Shown here one piece after another: positions 33,578 through 46,892 of a stretch of 64,000 nucleotides of DNA. The notes below the pieces were generated by a model. It searched no databases. It was given only the letters and a program-made list of their open reading frames with translations, and was not told the origin of the DNA. The translations under genes and the position numbers were made by a program. Origin of the DNA: Lepidurus packardi (taxonomy: Eukaryota; Arthropoda; Branchiopoda; Notostraca; Triopsidae); the NCBI GenBank assembly GCA_023053545.1, contig JAKZAN010000007.1, forward strand, positions 3,472,001 through 3,536,000, written 5' to 3'. Position 1 is the first letter of the stretch. Each line of letters opens with the position of its first letter.

Positions 33578-36500
33578 ATTTCTGCCTGCCCTTTTCTACT
33601 CTAGTTGAGTCTCAACGTTCGATAAACCTGTCGTCGCCATTTCCCCATGTCGTCCATCGCCGGAGCAAGCAACCGACCGACCAGTCGGGGAACAAAAGAA
33701 AAAAAATCTTACATTGCTTTGACTACTGCAAAGAGATGCAGACATTAGTCACATGGCATTGCTGAAACTGCAACGAAAGAAATTGTAGAAATCGGCCAAA
33801 TTTGTTAGTGTCCAAAAGAACCCTCCCTAAGCAAAAACGTGTCGATAAGCGTAGCCTACATTACTAGCAACTGCTGCAGAAATACTAATGCAAGAATATT
33901 TCTGCCAAAATACCATTGAAACACTAAGTTTCCGTAATATGTTTAAGGCAGAAAGAAAGGAAACTCCAAGTAAGAGTCCCGTAAATACGTTTGAAAGAAA
34001 TATTTCAGCAAGAAATATTACTGCACCCATATTTATAAATGATATGATCCTACCATTGGTTACAAACTTAAGGTTCGGGTAAATTTAACATTTTAGTTAA
34101 TTTGGCTCACTCGCAAATTTACTTTTCATAACGAAGAAGAAGCTGTCTGTGAGAAAAAAGAAAAGCAAAACTCAAAGAACACTTGCATGTCATGAATGTT
34201 TAAACAGATTAAATGACCCAGAAAAAACAAGCGGTTTCTTCTTCCAAAACATATTCTTACTTCCCCCCGCCGAACAGAAAAGCTTCTCCGTTCCTTATAT
34301 TCGCTAAATGGTAAATATTAAAGAAATGAACACAGCAGCCTATGCCCCCGGCATTTCATATTACTGCCTTAATTTCTAATTTACAGCTGCTAAGAGACCT
34401 CCCATAACTATTACGATGTCCCTGTCTCCTCCCTCCCGAACCTTTTCACTGTTTTCTCTCCGAGTTTATCTTTAAAGGCTGCAGATATAACGACAAAATA
34501 TTTCGACACGGATATTTTTCAAGTCAGAGAAAAGTCAGAAAACCCTTAGTTTCTATAGAAGTACGCATTATTTGTGGCAGTAGGCCCTTCATTTCTTTTG
34601 GACAGATCTATACAAGAGATTATCCAAGTTTGTATTGAGCAAAACCTCACCCTATCCCAATTTCGAAAAAAAAAAGATGGACGACTTTAGTTCTCCGGGG
34701 GCCCATCAAGCCGGAGAAGGACCTCAGCAGCAATTCTTACTGGTGCTATCGACGGGCAAGAAGGAGCAGGACTGAATAAGTTGGATGGCTGTAAGCAGAA
34801 ATTGCCTTTGGCAACACCCAAATTGGATTGTCGGCTCAAGAAACTTAAAAAGGTTCAGACAAACAAAAGAAACTTCAAACAGATAACCGAGCGAAATCTG
34901 AAACCAGTTGTACAATTTTGGCTTCATTATTTTCCTTAACGAATAGTTAATTAATTTGTGTTTTTACATTTATTTCTTCAGATTGGAACACTGAAAAAAT
35001 TTTGGAAGGGAAATATCTAATTTCTTAAAATATTTTTTTACATTAAAATGCTATGCTCTTTAACTTCTAAGTGCAGGCTAGAAACTTCTTTTTCGATGAC
35101 AAATGTATACCAAAATAAAAAAAGGCATTTAGTGCTTTAAACCAGAGTAATTGATAGAAACCCGGCACTTTTCTGCCTAAGCTCTTTAAATACAATAATG
35201 CACGATTTCTAGCCAAGCTATATTACCCAAAAATACCAGAAACTTATGCATAAATCGACCAATATTTCAGTCTACATTACATAACTATTTAGGCAGAGTT
35301 CTACAGCAATTTTTTCACTTCTGTCTTAAACAATAGTCAAAATCTGTGCTTAATGGGCAAACAATGCTAATTTAGAGCTAAGATTTTACCAGAAACTTCA
35401 CATTTCTGTCTAATTCCATCAAAAACAAGGAGTAGCTTGGAGTTCTGCACCCACAATTCGTGCAAAGTGAATTTTGTAAGCGAAACACAATCACTCTTAA
35501 GGCTCCCGTAGAGCTTAGTTCGGTATAGGCCCGTATCACGGGAATTTCAGAACACATTTTTGCCAAACTCAGTCATTTTATACCAAAATACACTAACAGT
35601 AACCTTTAAGCATACTAATAGCTAGTGCATAGCTCTTACACCATATTTTTTCATGCATTATACATTAAGACAGTCTGACGGAGCAACAGTATTAGAAATA
35701 AGTCTATGCTGTAAATAAGTGGTCCAATTGAAGCAGAAATGCAGAAATATAATCCACACTTCCGTTTATATTCAAACGTTTTCACGAAGCGGCGCAGAAA
35801 TAGTGTAGTGCCCTAAATGTTGATTCATACGTTTCTGCATAATTCTTTACTGAAGAACAAGCCACGAAATTTCTCATTTTCGCAAAATATCCAACGCAGT
35901 AAAACCATAATTTAATTGACTGTTAAGTTGTCGACATTAACTTTCATAGGTAGGCCATAAAAATTACGGAATAACAGCTCCAACAAAATGTGCCCTGTCG
36001 TTTCCACGCAGTAAAACATGGGCTTCGACATATGCAAGGGTCGTTTCCCCACTTTTTTACAGTTATTTTCTCGCCAGTAAAAAATTTATTTTATCAGTAC
36101 AGAAATTTCTCTCCTTTCCCAAGCACTTCTCTTTTAAAATCTTCTAATTTTTTTCTTTTTTTCCGATCAAATTCACAATCAAGTTAGAGCCGGCTATATC
36201 CACCAATCCAGTTGGCTGCCGTCGCCAAGTCCGTTACCTGACTACCAAAATCAAAGATCTTGCAGTGCCACCTCAACTCCCCACTGTCACCTTCGAAACG
36301 TGGTGCATTTCAATCGAATGTCCGAACAAATAGTACACTAGCCGAAAGTTAATAAAAATGTGTAACTGAGACCAACATTTCTTTCAGTTTGCTATTACTT
36401 TCGTCTAAAAAACAAAAACATGGGAAGAGAAGGGACTTTGGTGGTATCTCTCTTAACTCATGTTATTTCTACTGTTTAAGAGCTATTATTTCCACGAGTT

Positions 36501-39122
36501 ATTATCCGAAGTTTTAAGCTTGGGTGAGGATACGATGACACTTGACAAAATCCTTTGGTTCAACTCAACTCACTTTGCCAAGCAAACGTCTGGCTGGATA
36601 TCTTCCCATAGCATCACGGAATACATGGTCCGTTTCCCACCGATAAAGCTAGAAGCTACTTAAGAATAACAAAAAGGGCAGTTTGTTATTAGAAATGTGA
36701 AAGAAATATTGAAAAAAAGTTCAAATTTTGTACAGAAATTTCTTCAGTTGCAAAAAAAAATTCTTTCGCAAACTACCACTCCCTCTATTGCCCCCACAAA
36801 ATGGAAGACATATAAGATTAGAATATATGAAACGCAACTTTCAAAATTTTAAGATTTATTTCTTCGAAAAAAAAGTTCGCGACAGATCATTTCTTCCACT
36901 TCGGCTGCTTTACAACCCATTAAAGTGAAGAACCAATGGCTTCATTAATTACTGCCAAAAAAATACTCAGCGACTCAGCAAATTGAAGTTTTAAACCTAG
37001 CGCTTCGTTAGATTTTCTGGATTTATTTCTGCGAATTTCTTATGTAAGAAATATTCTTTCAATACCTCCAAAGAGGCAAAAAACTCGGTCGGGAACAACT
37101 TCATTCTTAAATCTAGGCATTGGACTTGCATCCGTGTTTTTCATTTTTAATTTTTTCGCCCATTCTATCGCTCAGAAATATTTCTGAGCTTCGATTTCTT
37201 CAATTTCTTCAATCAGCCATACTAGTGATATAGTTGCCATGTGCAATAAATGTCCCTCGAAAACTGCCCAAAAAGAGAAGCAAACTGGAAAAAAGAATAC
37301 TGTGTACTCGCATGGTACATTTCTTCGCCAATTTCTGCCCACAGAAAAGTGTAGGAATTTCACTTAATTTACTCGACAAATTATTTCTGACATTGGGCGA
37401 AGGCCTTCGTAGGGCGCATAAACTCCCGGGGCGCCTCTACCAAGAATTGCATTACTAACCGAAGGGCGCAGTAATACAAGCAGACAAGAAAAGGACAAGC
37501 ACAGCCAGCCCAAAAGAAAAATTTCTCAGTTGCCCTCGTAAAAGCAAGCGAGTCGAAGTTCTCCCTTTTTTTTCTTGATGTTTATACCACAAGAGTTTCT
37601 ACTTGCTGGTGCCTTTTTTGGCTTCCATCGCAAGAACACAAAGTACGCAGAAATTGCTCAGCAACCGGAAGAAATTCCCGACTCCCGCCATTTTTGTTAC
37701 GTCCTGTCCTCCTTATTTTAACTCGCCGGACTGACCCACTGATGAAACCATCTTAAGGCATGACCCCCCCATTTTTTTTAGCTGTAAACAAATAAAACTT
37801 GTTCCCCCCCTCAATCATGACCCTTACACCCCTCTTTAAGATTGTTGCATGCTACATGAAACAAGGCAGAAATAAAGAAGACATTGTTGAATAGCAGATC
37901 ACCCTTCTTTTCCACCCTTTCCGCTTCCTCCTTACCCCCTTTCCTCTCAACCCTCTGAAGGGTTTGTAAGGGGGTGAAGAGGCGACATAAGGAAGGGTAG
38001 GGAGGGTGGCATTGCATATAAACAAGACGGCAACAAGGGGGTCTATCGGAAACGAGTGCTAGGACAGCTTCCATCATTGCTTCACACAGGCTTTTAACGC
38101 CGCAGAAATCTGAAGGGAATCAGACAAGATCATCCGAGCGTAGGATCATTCCATATGACTTTTCCCTCTGTAAGAAGTGATCTTCGGACGTGTTTTTCCT
38201 GTGCCGGACTACTTGCAGGGGTTTTATGGAGGTACAAATGTTTAAGAAGGGATTATTTACTGTGCTGTACGCTTTGCGGGAAAAGCAAAGCCTATCAGAT
38301 GAAATGGTAAGTGACAAGCCGCTGCAGTACATCAATTTTTTTGGGGAGCTTCACTGATTCCTAGTGATTCACTTGAAAGGATTGTAATGAAATTTTAAAA
38401 GGAAAAGCTGTTTCCTAGGAAATGGATCAAGCTCCCTCTCTTTCCCTCAGACAAGTTAGTTATAGCGCAAGAATGAGGAAAACGATCAGTGGTTTTCTTC
38501 CTAAAAGCTAGTTTTTCTGTTTTGTTTTTGCTTTCGAGTGTTGTTTCGCGTCCCGTTTTTACATCGACGGGTAATAGCACTGGACGCTGATTGGCTCAAT
38601 CTCATGGCCGGACATAAAAGCTCGTTCCACTAGCCAACAAATTACTTCTTTTTTGTTTTGTTTTCTAGGAAGCGCCCCTTCCATGGTATTTTTTACTTTA
38701 AAGTGACTGGACTTTAGGGTGAATTAATGTTTAAATACGTCATGTGAGTAAGAGTTATATTTACCGCACACTATATGATTGAAAATGACCAAAGTTTGAG
38801 GATATTTCTGTCCCAAAAATTCCTAGAGAAAATTGGTAGAATAATACAAAATTTATCTACATGTTTTAAAAGTTTGTGCTGCATTTGCAAATTATGGTCG
38901 CGGTGTATACAATCATATATTACGCCTTTTTATGACAATTTTTTTAGAAATCAAAAGAGACTTTGAAGATTCTTTACTTTTGTATTTTAAACCACGGAAT
39001 TCATATAATTACAATAGTAAATGCGTTATCATTAGGTAATTAGTGGAAGATTACAGAATAAATTCACTATACAAATTACAAGAAATTTTGAGTAAAAGTA
39101 GCTGAAATCAACCTGCAGAAAT
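33578..39122. repeat. Cluster of the word CAGAAAT/ATTTCTG (often GCAGAAAT)
   Basis: By hand I find 19 occurrences of CAGAAAT on either strand, starting at 33578, 33877, 33898, 35402, 35734, 35742, 35795, 36100, 36733, 37025, 37173, 37180, 37331, 37383, 37648, 37867, 38103, 38804 and 39116. Twelve of them extend to GCAGAAAT. About one CAGAAAT would be expected by chance in 5.5 kb at this base composition. In the 15 kb on either side I counted only a handful. Orientation is mixed and flanks are not alike, so this is not a simple tandem repeat. Function unknown. Confidence 0.6.
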
Positions 39123-39570
39123 GCTGGGCAAATACCAACGATTGTCCGAAAACTTGAAAAATTGCTAAGATCTCAGCTGTTCTGCTTAATTTCTAATCAA
39201 AACTGAAGAACTATATACAATCCTGTATAATCATATTACTATGCCTTTTCGAAAATTTTTTAGAAATAAACAGACTTCAGCGGCTCTCCCTTCTATATTT
39301 TGAACTATATGAATATTGTAAATTTACAGGTGTTATCATTAGGAAATTGGTGAAAAATTATATAATAAAGTGCACTGTAAAAAGTACAAGAAATTTTTAG
39401 TAAAACTAGATGAAATCGCTGGAATTCATGAATTTCCCCTTTTAGTTGGAGCCTGGAGACCAACGAGCAAAAACAGTGGATATATAATACCGATTGTACC
39501 AAAATTGAAAACTGCTAAGATCTCAGCTGATACGCTTTATTTCTAATCAAACTGAATAACTACACATATA
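38890..39570. repeat. Degenerate tandem repeat, unit about 310 bp, ~2.2 copies
   Basis: Matching blocks recur in the same order. GTTATCATTAGG is near 39025 and 39332. ACAAGAAATTTT is near 39078 and 39388. GCTAAGATCTCAGCTG is at 39164 and 39514. The ATTACKMYGCCTTTT block is near 38920 and 39236. The second unit carries an extra ~43 bp around 39420-39465, which explains the larger offset of the last block. No coding content. Confidence 0.6.
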
Positions 39571-42500
39571 TTTGAATGAATGAACGTAAATTCGCAGTTA
39601 TATTACAGTGAGGCATTTAGTAAGATCATAAAATGCTTACATGCGCAATACAATCACTATAATACCACAGCAACAGGAATTAAAACCGTAAAAGACGAAG
39701 TTTTTTTTAACAAAAGAGCAAGTATCTTTTTGCAAAAAAAAACATGCGCATTTCGACGTTTTAAAAAAATTTAGTTTGAAATCCTTCAATGTACAAAATC
39801 TAAATATTTGGCTAAAAAACCATACCATACAATAAATTCAATAAACACAATAAATTTACCATACAATAAAATTCAATTTTAAAAAATAATTGCTCAATCT
39901 CTTAAATCAATGTCAAACAAGGCAACCCAATAAGTATCAAATACTGTGGTCTCACGTGGACGTCCATCGAATTGTTTTCCCCAGATTAAAAGGGAAAAAA
40001 AATCATACCAAGCCGTAAATCTTCGCCTTCTTTAGTTTCACCAGTCAATTCCCCACGTTACTTAACAAGGCAGAAAGGTCCGTTGCTCAATACCTGAGAA
40101 GAACAGCCAATAACTCAATTTCGCTAAAAACCTTCTCTTTCTCCTCCAGAAAAAAAGAATAAAAAAGTTTCCAAGTATACTCTTCGAAAGTCAGTACTCT
40201 GTTGTATCCCCGCAAACTTGCTGAGCTCCGGAAGGATTTTCACGCCGTGTTGGGCATCGAAGCGAAGAGCGTTGATGGTCCCTTCAACCCTCCCATCTTC
40301 TACTCTGCAAAAGTCCCATCTTTTCGATTCCACGACTGGAAAACCAAAGGAATCTTGACACCCTCTCCTTTAGTGATTCCTTCTTCCCAACGTCTTTAAC
40401 GAAAACTTGAGGGGGAAAAAGAAGAAAAAAAAGAAAAGGAAAACTCGCCAAGCATGAAGATGCTCACAGGAAGAATGTTATACCGGAAAAGCTAAAAGCT
40501 CCCCCTACCGTCCGTGACTCTCCTTAGCTCTCGGGGCACTCTTCAAGACGTTGATTTACGATCCCTTGTTGCTCTAGCCTTCCTCCTCCCCCTTATCCTC
40601 TCTTCCCCTCCCTTTTTTGTTTGGTTACCCTAAGCTAAAGCCCAGAGGCCTAAATAAAAAAATCGCCCCTCAAAAACAGAATCGCTGTGATCGTTTCTGG
40701 CTCGTTGCTCAATTGGGTATCTGCTTCATTAAAAATTGAAAAGTTTTCCAACATTTTTGTAACTAAACCATTCTTTTTTAGCGGCCAACTCGATTTACAC
40801 TAGCCTACAAAGACATGTACTTGAGCAGAACTTTGGCAGACGGCCCGAGGGTGAGGAACAGATTCTGTGTAACAACAATGTGTTCCTTCGCTTTTATAGA
40901 CGACAACAATACTATACGGAAAACGGGCGGCGAATAAAAACGTCTAAAAACGACGGTCCATATCGTTAGGGTGCAAAAGTTCCAAGCAAGCGTCTCTATT
41001 CCATTGCGAGACCCAGTAAATATAAAAGTGGGGAGTTGGGAGGGGCAGGGGTAAGGGTACGGGGTACAGCTTTGGAACGTAAAAAATCCATTCAATCATA
41101 GCATTTTGGGCACATCCAGCGAGCCAAAAGCTTGTGTGTATGTGTGGAGTGTTTTGTGTTCTTGTATTGCTGGCTGGAATGGGAAGAGATTGGGAGGCGG
41201 ACGGACGTACCCTCCGAATCCCTCCTATGCACCCGTTAATTCTTCCTCTTCTCGAAAAAGTGCTCAAAATGAAAGGGCGCCACGGCTTTTTGTCTTTTCT
41301 TTTCCTTTCCGGGAAAAAAGGATGACACACATATAGACACACATAGGAGCGGATTAGGTTCGGTGGACCAAGAGTAAATTCCTGCGGGTTGATTCCGCTC
41401 TACACCCTCGTTCTCTTCCATCCCCTGCAATGGTCTGTTTGTCTGTTTTTCTGTGGACTCGTTACACACAAAGTTGAGGTAAACACATAAGAAAAAGGCA
41501 GAGGGGTAATAAGGAAGGGGCGGTGGGGAGGACAGGAAGCGAGAAGGTCTTGCCGCTAGGTGGCGAGACAGTAGAATTGCTAATTGGACAATATTTTGGA
41601 GTATAAAAGCTGGTCCTGGGTGTACGTACCCGTTTATGAAGAATGGGAGAGAAATAAAGATCTTTCTAGGCATTCTTTCTGATCAGATTATGCATTTGGC
41701 CACTGAAGGAGCTATCGGCAGGTGATTATGAAGGTCAGGGGGTCCATGAGACCTGCTCCAGGCGTTCAGCTAGTTTAGTGGGTACATTAGTGAAGCTATT
41801 GGGTTGATTTGGTACTAGTTTTGGTTGTTTCAAGCACACCTTTACTATACCTCCAGAAATGGAAGAGATCATAACCGACTAGTCAGGAACACCAAAGTGG
41901 CGTTCTGTGCGTGTCGTTTATGCGTTTATAGCTCAACTTTACACAGCACGGGGAAGTCCGAAGCAGTTTTTATGTAACATGTGTAAAGATTTGTATAAAA
42001 ATTCATGACAGTAATGTAGTTAATATAAACACGAAGGGTAAAACAGTTTTACTTTTTTAGTTTCCCTTTCCCTAATTTGAAAAATGTAAATTAAAATTTT
42101 GAACTACAAGAGAAAAACGATATTGCGAACTTGTCCATGTTTAGGTATTCTTTAAGAGAAGTTTCATGTATATTAAGTACGTGGTTATAAAGTAATCCTG
42201 CTTGCCGTTTTATGTGCAGACTCGATGCGCGTTCATATGCACCCATGCAAAAGCACTGCGCGTCTCCTCGCGGTGGCTTGGGTGTAACAAGCTACAATGG
42301 GAGCCTTCAGAGTGTTCTGACTGGGCGAGAGACAGGAGTCCAAGCTAGACTGAGCATAGGCTCCAGGAGCCTGTAAATGTAAACATAGAATTTTTTTACA
42401 CATACTATAAAAATACTAAATTTTCCACATAACTACAGAAACCTGAACCTATAAAAAATTAAACTTCGTAACAGTTTAAGGAAATGTCCATCAAACACTA

Positions 42501-42615
42501 TCAACGACTAAATGGCGTATGATTCGTTTTGCAGGTTGGACCCAGCCTTAGAGTACTAGACACTTTTGACTCAGGAGTCAGTTATTACCCTCTTCATCTC
42601 ACATTACTAGAGCTA

Positions 42616-42773
42616 CAGTGAAAACCGCTTATCATGAAAGCGAAGGGGCCGAAATATCTTTTCGTGTTAAAAGGATTTCGTGTTAACAGACAAAGATCGA
42701 GTTACATAGCGTTTGTCCGGACCGGAATTCCATTTTGTGTTAACATGTTTTTCGTGTTGAACGGTTTTCACTG
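42616..42773. mobile_element. 158-bp MITE, Tc1/mariner-pogo type
   Basis: It begins CAGTGAAAACCG and ends CGGTTTTCACTG, a perfect 12-bp inverted repeat. TA dinucleotides flank it on both sides (42614-42615 and 42774-42775), as expected of Tc1/mariner/pogo insertions. Internally the word TTCGTGTTAA repeats. It is too small to encode anything. Confidence 0.8.
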
Positions 42774-45103
42774 TATTGTGAATTAAGGCTCCCGTATACC
42801 TTAGCTTAGTGATGCGAAAGCGTCACAGATGGCACTGATGTTTGTTTTTGTTTCTGCGAAAACCTTGTGTAAAAAAGTAATAAAAAAATACAGAGCTAAT
42901 TGCCGGGCTTTTACATGTCAGAAGAAATTTGCTTACTGTCAAACAAATTTTTCAGGAAACGTGCTGGTCTTAACGACAAGTTGTTATGAAATTCCTCTTG
43001 CTAACCGCTTTACCGAGCTAAGGTATGCGGAAGCCTAAACTAACCAAATACAATAAACTCTATACCATTTGTCCGTTGTTTCCTAGTTCCACACTTCGGA
43101 GTCCTTTTAGACGTGGCTTGTAAGCTACGGTACGCGCTTGAAAAAAAATACTTGTCTCCAAAATGAGTCAGGTAGATCTCGGATCTTTTGTTTCCATCAG
43201 GTGGCGTTTGGTCGTTTTCGTGTCACGAGACAAAGCTCGCTACCTTTTAACGAAACTCTTATCCCAACAATTGCTCCCTAGTCCCTAGTACACAAATGTG
43301 GCTCTAACCCGTTTCCACGCACAGATGGCGTCTCCTTAGTCCTCCACTACTGCCCCTTACACGCTCCCGTGCCGTTTGTTCCCCGCAAGAACCCGCGACG
43401 CCCATCGATTCTGGCGTGTTAAATGACCCCAAAACAAGCATGTCGCGCAAAGCTTTTCTATCGCAATTACCCATGCAATCGTACCTCGAGTCTTAGAAGG
43501 GGTTCGCCTACTTGTCTCTCTCACTTTAAAAGACGTGCTAACTAAAACCCCCCTCGACTATTTCATAAAAAAACAGAAATGAGGAGCAAAACACAAAGAA
43601 ACGAGAGAAAAATACTACAATACATAATAAATCAATTCGCTCTTTTCCATAAGTCTCCCAAACCCCCCAAAAAATCATGATTTATGCTATGTATTATCCC
43701 TCGTCCTTGTGCATACAATCCAGCACCTAATTTGTCGCTCTGTTACGACCCGAGACATATTTTGTGCAATTCCAAGAGCAAGCAAATTCAAACGGAAATA
43801 AGCTTTCTCGACACCCCCCCCCCACTTCCTTTCCATTTTAAACAAGAAAAATAGAAGAAAAAACCCAACTGACATGGACAAATCTCTTTCGATTACCTGG
43901 CTCTGTTTGGCTATCAAACCTAATAAACGTGAGCCCAAATTCCTCTTGTACTAAACCACTGGCCCCAACGGCCAGTAATAGCCCCCTTTACCAAGTACTG
44001 GACGGTGGGAACAAACGACATAAAAAAGACTACCAACTGAAGACAGTTTTCTTTTTGATCGCTCTAAATTCCGATGGTCCAAGCAAAAGATAATCTGGTA
44101 ACAACTCCTGGTACTTTCCCCGCAAGGAGCAAATAAAACAGACTCGTCGAGTACCCAGCAAATAGATTTTTTAAGTTTTAACTATGTTCATCTTGATTTG
44201 CGTGCTTTTTTTGAACCAACAAATAAAAGTAGATACAGAAGTATCCGGGCCATTTTGCTAGTCTGCAGAGGCGGGAGCCATAAGTCCCCTTATCAAGGAT
44301 CACAAAAAAGAAAAAAAGTGGGCCAAAAAATGGCAGTTTTTCGACAAGAGATCACGAGATTGGTTGTATATATTTGCTTCGGGATAAAGACAAGGTGTCA
44401 CAGAAGACACTTTAAGTTACGGTTTATGCATGATAGAGAAACTAAAAAAAAAAAATAGCCTTTAACCTTCCCCCTCCAGAGGTTTTTTGTCGTGCTGAAA
44501 TAGAAATAGGGCACACCACGTCAATAAAGACGTCGACAGAGAAGAGACAACAAGCAAACTCCTTCATATATATACTTTTCTCGATCACTTACGTTTTACT
44601 ACTATAACCACCCCAAAACCTTCCCCCTTTTTTGCTCCCTTCTTCTTGGGGAAGCTGTCTTAACGAGCTCATCTCCGAACACTCGAGTGCCCTTGCCATT
44701 GCAAAACTCGATAGTATGGTTCCCCCAAACAGAACCCTAACACTCTTAGCCCAAAGAACATTGGGTACAATGTTATGGAGCTTGCTAGGGAGTACTAAAT
44801 GACAAGCTCACTGCTGCAACTTCAGATTCTTGTCCTCTGTAGTACCCCGTACGAATTTTTTCTCACCAAATCGAAAAAGAGAACAAATTCTTGCAAAAAG
44901 GCAACTTTCGATTTAGTAAGCGTCAACGACAATCCTGTATCTTTTTAGCACACAATTAACCACATACAATAGAACTAAACCTTTCGATTACAATGGAAAA
45001 AAGTATTTCTCATTAGTTTCCTGGTGACGTCATCGCATCCCAAAATTAAGAAACGTAACCTTGTCCTTAACTTCATAGCGTAACTCTAAAGACTACTTAA
45101 ATA

Positions 45104-45200
45104 CAGTAGAAGCTGCTTATTGTGATCACCTTGGTATTGATTCACTTGGTCAAGTGAATATTGATTCTATTAAGCGGAGATTCTAATAACCGAAAATCGG
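45104..45200. repeat. Possible pogo-type element end (single end)
   Basis: TA followed by CAGTAGAAGCTGCTTATTGTG resembles pogo/Tigger termini. No inverted partner was found within a few hundred bases, so only a fragment is suggested. Confidence 0.25.
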
Positions 45201-46892
45201 AAATATGCAATAGAATGTTAGGATTAATCGGCTCGTGAAATGAACTGGCTTGTTTAAACCAAAGAAACAAAGCATCGTCTACTTTTTGACACTTCCCCAC
45301 CTGTTTCCTTTTCTAGATTCACTACACCCACTATTGTTTATTTCGTAAAGGTTTTTCAACAATTGAGGAATTCCTAACTTAACGGCCGCTTCCCTTTGTA
45401 GTAAATCTTGTTGAATCAGTCCTTAAAATTTGATACCAATAGATGCGGAGATAACTCTTCTTGCAGTTTAGAGCCGCAGGGCATGATGTCGCCATTATGG
45501 AACAATCAGCTTCCACTATTCTTAACTCCCCAACGGCGCACGCTAAAACCCTCGCGAAAAACCCAGTTTTATGGTGCTTAATCGATCCTCCACTACCGTT
45601 AACGCCAAAAAACGCTCCTTTACACAGAGATCATAACATTTCTGTGCGTAACAAGCATAAAATATAAAAAAAAACAAGCCACCTTCCAACAAAAAAATTA
45701 TGCCCAAAATGTTTTTCGCATTTCCCTCACGTCAGTCTCTACATTCAAGCCCTTTCTCACACATTCCCATACTCAATTTTCTTCCGTTAGAAAAAAAGAA
45801 AAAAGAAAGAAATCTTCCCATTCAGAACCAAACGGGATGCCGACTTTACCCTAAACATCCCGAAGATACATTTCCACGTCTCAGTTTTAACTGCAAAACT
45901 TACGTGGATTCGTATAAGATGGCGTTTTGCACGAAATCGTCATAAATACGCGGCTCAGCACCCCTCCAGGCTATGAGCCATGCTTAAACCCCTTACTATT
46001 GGAATTGTCAGCTTTTTACTATCTTTGTAGAAATGTTTCGGCGTGAATTACCGTTTTCCCACACACCAACAGAGCCTTAGAAGGAACGCACGGAACGTGA
46101 TATGTGGTGTGAACGGGGACCAGGTGGGTAAATCAAACTCCTCCCTCTTACCCCCCACCTCTTTTCCCTTATATAGAACCTATTGTTGCCTCTTCCTCGC
46201 TTCGTTCCAGTACTACTAGTATACTCATCCCCAGACACGTGCGAAACTCGTAATTCACACCACAGATTACAGAACAATCCTTCCGGAAAAAAGGGGAAAA
46301 AATCATCCCTACAAATACAAGTAAAACCGTATTTTTTCCCCTCAACAAAGGCCAGTAATGATCCTGAGGCTGCGAGAATCATAAATCTATAACTCTTTTT
46401 GGATAAAGGAAAGCATTCAATTTTTTTCCCAGCTCAAAACTGTTAGTATTTCTCGTTCTTTCTTCAGACTAAAATAAAAACCTTTGCGCGGTTTTTCTTT
46501 TCTGACAGAAATAGAAATAATAATACCTAGAATATGAATTTCTCTCCCTAGAGACGCACAATGGCAACAATATTCTCTGATCCTTTACCACCCAAAAAAA
46601 TCTAACTTGAAAAAATAATAATAAAAAAATGGCACTACAACAACGAACCAAACTATTGCAAATGTCAAACTCGGATCAAAGAATTTTTGCAAAATTTTCT
46701 GCCATGTAAATTATTTGAACTACGATTCAAACATCTGACTTAAAAATTACTTCCACAATGAATTTAAACCAAGCAAAAAATTAACGTGAAGTATCTTGAA
46801 CATTTTGCTTCCACAGTTGTTTTTTTTTCCTCACGAAGAAAAGAAAAATTTGTAAAACAGAATCAGCAGAAAAATTTTCGGTGGGAAATTCA

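Larger units (their letters stand above)
31008..46892. other. Large AT-rich stretch without an identified gene
   Basis: Almost 16 kb between the start of the beaten-path-like gene and the end of lin-9. The longest open frames (about 95-145 codons, e.g. 32717-33091, 40944-41342, 41236-41673 on the minus strand) lack any recognisable domain and overlap C/T-rich tracts. Recorded inside are an (AG)n tract near 31698-31720, a GCAGAAAT word cluster, a ~310-bp tandem repeat and a TA-flanked MITE. Long introns of an unseen gene, or regulatory DNA, are possible. Confidence 0.55.

Noticed and set aside
40124-40399. Opposed frames around 40.1-40.4 kb with protein-like composition
   Set aside because: Considered as an exon, but there are no convincing splice sites on either strand and no recognised family.
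41236-41673. 145-codon minus-strand open frame, overlapping another at 40944-41342
   Set aside because: Composition follows local C/T-rich tracts. No motifs, and two overlapping frames of similar quality argue for chance.
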